From contig CAIYFF010000040.1 in NCBI GenBank assembly GCA_903925435.1, positions 1-9,777 of the forward strand: 9,777 bases of DNA. The letters run 5' to 3'. The notes under the pieces were generated by a model. That model was not told the origin of the DNA. It did no database searches and saw only the letters and a list, made by a program, of their open reading frames with translations. The translations under genes and the position numbers were made by a program. The DNA comes from an uncultured Planctomycetota bacterium (GTDB lineage: Bacteria > Planctomycetota > UBA1135 > UBA2386). Of the stretch, positions 5,625 to 9,777 are shown piece after piece. Within the stretch, counting starts at the first letter, position 1, and every line of letters starts with the position of its first letter.

Positions 5625-7052
5625 ATGATTTTCTCCGAGCCGCGCTTCCTCGTCTTCTTCCTCGTGGTGTTCGCAGTGCATTGGGCGCTGCAGAGCAACG
5701 CGCTGCGAAAGCATTGGCTGCTCGCCGCGAGCCTCTTCTTCTACGGCTGCTGGGACTGGCGATTCCTGTTCCTGATCGCGGGCGCCGCGACGACGGACTG
5801 GTTTGTGTCGCTGCGCATCGAGAACGCGCGCGCAGCCGGCAAGAAGACGAAGTCGTGGCTGCTCGTCAGCCTCATCTACAACCTCGGCACGCTCGGCTTC
5901 TTCAAGTACTTCAACTTCTTCGTCGACTCAGCGGTCGTCCTGTTCGAGTGGCTCGGGTTGCCGGTGAGCCGCGTCACGTTGGAGATCACGCTGCCTGCGG
6001 GCATCAGCTTCTTCACGTTCCAGACGATGAGCTACACGATCGACGTGTACCGCGGGGAGCTGAAGGCGGTCCGCGGCTACCTCGACTTCCTGCTCTACGT
6101 CACGTTCTTCCCGCAGCTCGTTGCCGGCCCGATTGTGCGCGCGTCGACGTTCTTGCCGCAGCTGGACGTGAAGCGGAAGTTCGAGGACGTCGATGTGCAC
6201 CTGGCACTCGGGCAGTTCTTGTCCGGGTTCATCAAGAAGTCGGTCGTCGCCGACATGATCGCGCGCCCTGCGGACGAAGTGTTTGCGGCGCCGCAGGACT
6301 ACTCGGCGGGCTCGATAGCGATCGCAGTGTTCTGCTACTCGATCCAGATCTACTGCGACTTCTCCGGCTACAGCGACATGGCGATCGGCGCTGCGCGGCT
6401 CTTGGGCTACGAGCTGTGTCGCAACTTCAACTTCCCGTATCTCGCGACCAGCATCACGGACTTCTGGCGTCGCTGGCACATGAGCCTGTCGACGTGGCTG
6501 CGCGACTACCTCTACATCTCGCTCGGCGGCAACCGAGGCTCGCGCTGGTTCACGCATCGCAACCTGATGCTGACGATGCTGCTCGGCGGGTTGTGGCATG
6601 GCGCCGGATGGAACTTCGTGATCTGGGGCGCGATCCACGGCATTGCGCTCGTCGTGCACAAGGAGTGGATCCGCGTCGTCGGCGCAGGCCGCATGCCGTT
6701 CTTCTCGCGGCTGGTCACGCTCTACACGGTGATGCTCGCTTGGATCTTCTTCCGTGCTCGCACGTTTGGCGACGCGTGGACGATGGCAAAGGCGTGGGTC
6801 GTGCTGGAGTCGCCCGGCGCGAAGGAAGTGACGCTTTGGTCTTGGTCGGCTGAGCACGTGATGTGGGAGCGCTTTGCGATCCTGCTCGTGCCGCTGCTCG
6901 TTCTGCACGTGCTGACGAACCTCAACACGCACCTGTGGTTGCGTCGCGTGCTGCCTTCGCCGCTGGTGACTCTGTTGCTCGGTTGCGTGTCGGCCATGGC
7001 GCTTGCCTTCATGCCGCTCGAAGCGCGGCCGTTCATCTACTTCCAGTTCTGA
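5625..7052 (+). CDS. MBOAT-family membrane O-acyltransferase (AlgI/DltB-like)
   Basis: A 475-residue polytopic membrane protein that would pass acyl (usually acetyl) groups across the inner membrane to an outside partner that modifies a polysaccharide. Family blocks seen: the N-terminus MIFSEPRFLVFFLVVFAVHW, NLGTLGFFKYFNFF (86-99), PAGISFFTFQTMSY (124-137), FFPQLVAGPI (161-170), CDFSGYSDMAIG (244-255), FWRRWHMSLSTWLRDYLYI (280-298) with His285, GGLWHGAGWNFVIWG (321-335) with His325, and the usual ending PFIYFQF. Both histidines needed in AlgI are present. ATG 5625 is preferred because it gives the standard N-terminus; the frame extends upstream, but that stretch is polar and unlike the family. 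No Shine-Dalgarno site is visible. The SGNH-like gene starts 12 nt after its stop. It resembles AlgI more than DltB, since no D-alanine ligase or carrier gene is nearby; the acyl donor and target are inferred. Confidence 0.93.
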   Translation: MIFSEPRFLVFFLVVFAVHWALQSNALRKHWLLAASLFFYGCWDWRFLFLIAGAATTDWFVSLRIENARAAGKKTKSWLLVSLIYNLGTLGFFKYFNFFVDSAVVLFEWLGLPVSRVTLEITLPAGISFFTFQTMSYTIDVYRGELKAVRGYLDFLLYVTFFPQLVAGPIVRASTFLPQLDVKRKFEDVDVHLALGQFLSGFIKKSVVADMIARPADEVFAAPQDYSAGSIAIAVFCYSIQIYCDFSGYSDMAIGAARLLGYELCRNFNFPYLATSITDFWRRWHMSLSTWLRDYLYISLGGNRGSRWFTHRNLMLTMLLGGLWHGAGWNFVIWGAIHGIALVVHKEWIRVVGAGRMPFFSRLVTLYTVMLAWIFFRARTFGDAWTMAKAWVVLESPGAKEVTLWSWSAEHVMWERFAILLVPLLVLHVLTNLNTHLWLRRVLPSPLVTLLLGCVSAMALAFMPLEARPFIYFQF

Positions 7053-7054
7053 GG
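7051..7054 (+). promoter_or_regulatory. Shine-Dalgarno site GAGG overlapping the MBOAT stop codon
   Basis: GAGG overlaps the TGA at 7050-7052 and lies 9 nt before ATG 7064. It is the clearest ribosome-binding site in the window and favours 7064 over the ATG at 7055, which directly abuts the GAGG. The overlap points to translational coupling of the two genes. Confidence 0.5.
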
Positions 7055-7063
7055 ATGCATGCG

Positions 7064-8452
7064 ATGAAGAGCTGGGTCTTGCATCTCTCGCTGTTCCTTG
7101 CAGGCATGGCGTTCATCGTCGTCAACCTGCACGACGTCGAGCCGTTGCCGTTCTGGAGCTGGTCGCGCAACAAGGTCAACTGGGTCGCGGAGCACGGCGA
7201 GGAATACGACACGCTGTTCTTCGGCTCGAGCCGCATGCACTACGGCCTCAAGCCGGATGTGTTCGACGCGCGCATGGCCGAGTTGGGCACGCCGACCAAG
7301 TCGTTCAACTTCGCATTGTCGGGCATGCGCATGCACGACGTGGCGCACATGCTTGATTGGGTCGTCGCGCACAAGCCTCAGAGCCTGAAGCGCGCGGTGA
7401 TCGAGCTGCACTCGTTCGAGCAGAACATCCGCGGCCACCAGTGGTTCTCCGACCAGGATCTGGAGATGCACTCCTCAGACGTGTTCTGGATGCGCATGCA
7501 GTCGGTAGTGCTGAGCAACACGCCGGCGGTCGACAAGGCAAAGCAGGCGCAATACGTGCTCATGCACAGCGCGAGCAACGCGCTGCGGCTTGGCCAGGGC
7601 AGCCGCATCACGCAGGACTGGATCGCGCGGGCTCATGGCGAACGATTGCCCAAGGCCTACGACGTCGAAGACCGCGGCTGGCAGAGCGTCGCCAGCGTGC
7701 AGTTGCCGCACATGGTCCAGGCGCACGAGGACTTCCCTTCGCAGCGGGAACACTTCGAGCGACAACTCAGCTGGAAGGCTGGCAAGGCGCCGATCCCAGC
7801 GCTGAACGGCGGCTTCAATGCCGAAGCGATCCGTAAGCAGGCGTCGATGCTGCGCGCGGTCGGCATCGAGCCGATCTACGTCGTGATGCCGACCTACTCG
7901 ACCGACTTCTTTGGCCGCGACGGCGTGGCGGAAGTGGCGAAGGAAGTGCGCGTGCTCGAACTCGACGATCCAGCGCCCAACCGGCCACTCTATGACTGGG
8001 CGGGTTACTACGACGCGTCGCACCTGGGAGCTGAAGGCGCCGCCGTCTTCTCGCGCTACCTCGCGGATCGCATCGTCGAATGTGGCTCTCTGCAATTCGG
8101 CGCTGCGACTTCGCCGCACTACGCGCCTTTGGCGCCGCCGGCGCTCGCAGCCGCGTGGTCGGTGGATGGCCAGCAGTTGCAACTGTCCGCAGACGGGTTG
8201 CCCTTCGTCGGCGATGTCGTCGTGCAGTTCGGCGACGCGGGCGCGCAAGCGGTTGATGGCGGCCTCGAGCTCGCGGTTGCGCAGCCGCCGAAGGCTGTGA
8301 TCCCGCTCGTGCGCGAACTGCTCTACCGCGCCACGGCAACCGTGCCCGTGGCGAATGTGCCCGCGGGCGAAGCGATCACGCTGCAGCTCGTGACGATGTT
8401 CGAGGGCAAGGTTGTCGCGGTCTCCGCGCCGATGAAGCTCGCGCCGCGTTGA
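7064..8452 (+). CDS. Membrane-anchored SGNH/GDSL-like protein, partner of the MBOAT acyltransferase
   Basis: A 462-residue protein with a single N-terminal signal-anchor (roughly residues 5-21), placing the rest outside the membrane. SGNH-type features are visible: DTLFFGSSRMHYGL (49-62), with Ser56 as likely nucleophile in the GxS block; SFNFALSGMRMHD (80-92) as block II; and YYDASHLGAEGAAVFSRYLADRI (from 315), with Asp317 and His320 forming the DxxH block V. Such proteins (AlgX/AlgJ, DltD and similar) receive an acyl group from the MBOAT protein and place it on a glycan. The tight spacing after the MBOAT gene fits this. Residues about 365-462 form an extra region rich in alternating hydrophobic residues, possibly a beta-sandwich glycan-binding domain; this is inferred. 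ATG 7055 would add three residues. The general class is well supported; the specific subfamily and substrate are not. Confidence 0.85.
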   Translation: MKSWVLHLSLFLAGMAFIVVNLHDVEPLPFWSWSRNKVNWVAEHGEEYDTLFFGSSRMHYGLKPDVFDARMAELGTPTKSFNFALSGMRMHDVAHMLDWVVAHKPQSLKRAVIELHSFEQNIRGHQWFSDQDLEMHSSDVFWMRMQSVVLSNTPAVDKAKQAQYVLMHSASNALRLGQGSRITQDWIARAHGERLPKAYDVEDRGWQSVASVQLPHMVQAHEDFPSQREHFERQLSWKAGKAPIPALNGGFNAEAIRKQASMLRAVGIEPIYVVMPTYSTDFFGRDGVAEVAKEVRVLELDDPAPNRPLYDWAGYYDASHLGAEGAAVFSRYLADRIVECGSLQFGAATSPHYAPLAPPALAAAWSVDGQQLQLSADGLPFVGDVVVQFGDAGAQAVDGGLELAVAQPPKAVIPLVRELLYRATATVPVANVPAGEAITLQLVTMFEGKVVAVSAPMKLAPR

Positions 8453-8490
8453 GGTTGCGGAGCCGACGCGACTCGCCGAAGCTCCGCGCG

Positions 8491-9183
8491 ATGCCCGACC
8501 AGAATCGCGAAGTCGCGCCCGGTCCCGACGGGACTTGGTTCCGCACCAAGACACAGCTGCTGCGCATGCCGCAGGGCTGGGAGCTGCTGCCGCCAGGCGA
8601 CGCGGCATTGACGCGCCGCGTCAAGGAAGCGGGGCCGAGTTGGGTCGTCAGCGAGAAGCGCGGCAACAAGGTGTTTTCGCGCGGGGTCTGCGCGCCGAAG
8701 GACCGCATCGAGCGCATTCGCCAAGAGCTGGCCGTCGAGCGATCGGATCCGAGTTACGCAAAGAAGCTGGAGCAAGGCCGCAAGCGGCGCGCAGTGCAAC
8801 AAGTCGAATACGTCGGCGAGTTCTCGTCGGCGGTGCGCACGTTCCTCGCGTTTGCGCCTTCTCATTCAGACCTGTGCCAACGCCTCGCCGAAGCGATCGC
8901 CGCGCACGCGACGCCGGTCGGCAGCGGCACTGTGGCGCGCACGCAGCGCATTCCGGTCGAGGAGCGCGCCGAGGCCGCGACCATCGCGTGGTTGCGCCAC
9001 CAGACGACGGGCTACGACGACATGCAGATCGCGCGCGTCAAAGGCCTGCGCCGTGAAGTGCGACGCGAGTTGGCGCAGCGATCGCGCGATCTGCTCGCGC
9101 GCTATCGGCGTGGCGACGCGGTCGATGCAGCCATGTGTCCGTTGCGGCGCGCGCTCGATCGCGGCGCGGCGAGCGGCGCCTGA
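8491..9183 (+). CDS. DUF2293 domain-containing protein, function unknown
   Basis: A 230-residue soluble, basic protein with no signal peptide or membrane segment. It has two blocks that I recall from bacterial DUF2293 proteins: an N-terminal part GWELLPPGDAALTRRVKEAG (29-48) followed by WVVSEKRGNKVFSRG, and a C-terminal part containing HATPVGSGTVART (139-151), RIPVEERAEAATIAWLRHQT (153-172) and GYDDMQIARVKGLRREVRR (174-192). The high Arg/Lys content and short basic helices at 71-107 and 180-206 would suit nucleic-acid binding, but this is conjecture. ATG 8491 is chosen because the frame upstream to 8449 is unlike the family. It begins 38 bp after the SGNH gene with no -10-like box between, so read-through from the acyltransferase operon is likely. 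It converges on lemA, with 16 bp between stops. Confidence 0.82.
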   Translation: MPDQNREVAPGPDGTWFRTKTQLLRMPQGWELLPPGDAALTRRVKEAGPSWVVSEKRGNKVFSRGVCAPKDRIERIRQELAVERSDPSYAKKLEQGRKRRAVQQVEYVGEFSSAVRTFLAFAPSHSDLCQRLAEAIAAHATPVGSGTVARTQRIPVEERAEAATIAWLRHQTTGYDDMQIARVKGLRREVRRELAQRSRDLLARYRRGDAVDAAMCPLRRALDRGAASGA

Positions 9184-9202
9184 TCGGCGCGCGCTCCGAT
9201 CA
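9181..9202. terminator. Shared convergent hairpin containing both stop codons
   Basis: TGATCGG (9181-9187) and CCGATCA (9196-9202) form a perfect 7-bp stem over an 8-nt loop. The left arm begins with the TGA stop of the DUF2293 gene, and the right arm ends with the complement of the TGA stop of lemA. A hairpin at this place would work on transcripts from both sides. There is no T-run, so it may act with Rho or simply block read-through or 3' decay. Confidence 0.5.
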
Positions 9203-9769
9203 CCGCGAGCTGACGTCGACGCGCGGCGCCACGCGTTCCTTGTCGTCGTCGAGTTCGAAGAACGACACGTCGTCTGCGCCCGCGGACGATGCCACGAGGC
9301 TGGTCGGGAACTGCTCTCGCATGTTGCGCAGTTCGCGCACGTTGCCGTTGAAGAACCGCCGCGCCGCCGCGATGCGGTCTTCGGTTAGCGCGAGCTCTTG
9401 TTGCAAGGCGAGGAAGTTGGCGTCGCTCTTCAGTTGCGGATAGCCCTCGGCGACGACGAACACGGAGCGAAGGCCAACGAGCAGCGCGTTCTCGTCCTTC
9501 GCATGGCTCGCAGCGCTGCTGTGGTTCTGCATCGCCTGGTTGCGCAGCGACACGACGCGCTCGAGGACGTCGCGTTCGTGCTTGGCGTATCCCTTCACGG
9601 TCTCGACGAGGTTGGGGATCAGCTCGTAGCGGCGCTTCAGTTCGACGTCGACGTCGGCCCAGCTCTCATTGACCGCGTGCTTGAGTCGCACGAATCGGTT
9701 GTGCACCGCGATCCACCAGATCACGGGGATTGCGATGGCGGCTACGACGATCAGGAGTGCGGGTTCCAT
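9200..9769 (-). CDS. lemA: LemA family membrane protein
   Basis: A 189-residue protein with an N-terminal transmembrane segment (residues about 4-22, ALLIVVAAIAIPVIWWIAV) and a helical extracytoplasmic or cytoplasmic body typical of LemA. Signature stretches are NRFVRLKHAVNESWADVDVE, LKRRYELIPNLVETVKGYA, a long coiled region, FFNGNVRELRNMREQFPTSL, and an acidic FFELDDD tail. Length is normal. LemA proteins are widespread and often sit beside a TPM-domain or M48 peptidase gene; the exact role is unsettled. The start is ATG at 9769. A GTG immediately before it (9772) is equally in frame. The bases TGATG at the start would allow the stop of an upstream minus-strand gene to overlap it, suggesting that lemA is the last gene of an operon entering from beyond the window edge. 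Confidence 0.93.
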   Translation of the reverse strand: MEPALLIVVAAIAIPVIWWIAVHNRFVRLKHAVNESWADVDVELKRRYELIPNLVETVKGYAKHERDVLERVVSLRNQAMQNHSSAASHAKDENALLVGLRSVFVVAEGYPQLKSDANFLALQQELALTEDRIAAARRFFNGNVRELRNMREQFPTSLVASSAGADDVSFFELDDDKERVAPRVDVSSR

Positions 9770-9777
9770 CACTTGGC

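Noticed and set aside
3840..5714. 624-codon minus-strand open frame opposite the photolyase gene
   Set aside because: It mirrors the photolyase codons and resembles no family; its length is explained by GC-rich third positions on the coding strand.
5294..6853. 519-codon plus-strand frame overlapping the photolyase end and the MBOAT gene
   Set aside because: It is out of frame with two well-supported genes and has no membrane or catalytic pattern of its own.
4004..8485. Nine-base string CGAAGCTCC shared upstream of the photolyase (4004-4012) and DUF2293 (8477-8485) genes
   Set aside because: Only two copies, at different distances from their starts, in GC-rich sequence; no more than expected by chance without genome-wide support.
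7475..8608. 377-codon minus-strand frame opposite the SGNH gene
   Set aside because: It is an antisense shadow, with Arg/His-rich translation and no motifs.
1..9777. Search for tRNA, rRNA, CRISPR repeats, insertion sequences, att sites and restriction or defence genes
   Set aside because: None could be recognised on either strand; coding density is high and all larger frames are explained by the listed genes.

Overview
The window is about 9.8 kb of GC-rich, gene-dense bacterial chromosome. It holds eight or nine clear protein genes and no tRNA, rRNA, CRISPR, insertion sequence or phage signature. The gene mix suggests a high-GC Gram-negative-type bacterium: LepA with an LPHARP stretch after the NKMD motif, a DUF2293 protein, an AlgI-type acyltransferase pair and a class II photolyase. 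I lean towards Planctomycetota, but this is family-level recall and not a search result. Most genes lack a good Shine-Dalgarno sequence. Several instead have a CTAnnnT-type -10 box only 6-10 nt before the start codon, which suggests leaderless or very short-leader transcripts.

Layout. Positions 1-1150 (minus strand) carry the N-terminal 383 residues of elongation factor 4 (lepA); the 3' end lies outside the window. A 158-bp divergent intergenic region follows, with two mirror-image promoter cores. On the plus strand come a YkuD-type L,D-transpeptidase lipoprotein (1309-1956), UDP-GlcNAc 2-epimerase WecB (2012-3118), an XRE helix-turn-helix/shikimate-kinase-like fusion of BzdR/BoxR type (3166-3948), a class II photolyase (4035-5501), an AlgI-type MBOAT O-acyltransferase (5625-7052), its SGNH/GDSL-like partner (7064-8452), and a DUF2293 protein of unknown function (8491-9183). 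The last gene, a LemA-family membrane protein (9200-9769), is on the minus strand and converges on DUF2293. The two stop codons sit in the opposite arms of one 7-bp inverted repeat.

How the genes fit together. Four genes concern the cell envelope: the peptidoglycan cross-linking enzyme, the ManNAc-precursor enzyme, and the MBOAT/SGNH pair that would O-acylate an exported or cell-wall glycan. Only the MBOAT/SGNH pair is tightly linked (12-bp gap, GAGG ribosome site overlapping the stop codon), so it is the only convincing two-gene operon. The others have their own promoter-like boxes and look like independent housekeeping or accessory genes. I found no obvious new defence or mobile system. The items most worth a second look are the regulator-kinase fusion with an inverted repeat abutting its own promoter, the mirrored lepA/transpeptidase promoters, the recurring start-proximal -10 box, the DUF2293 protein and the stop-codon hairpin.
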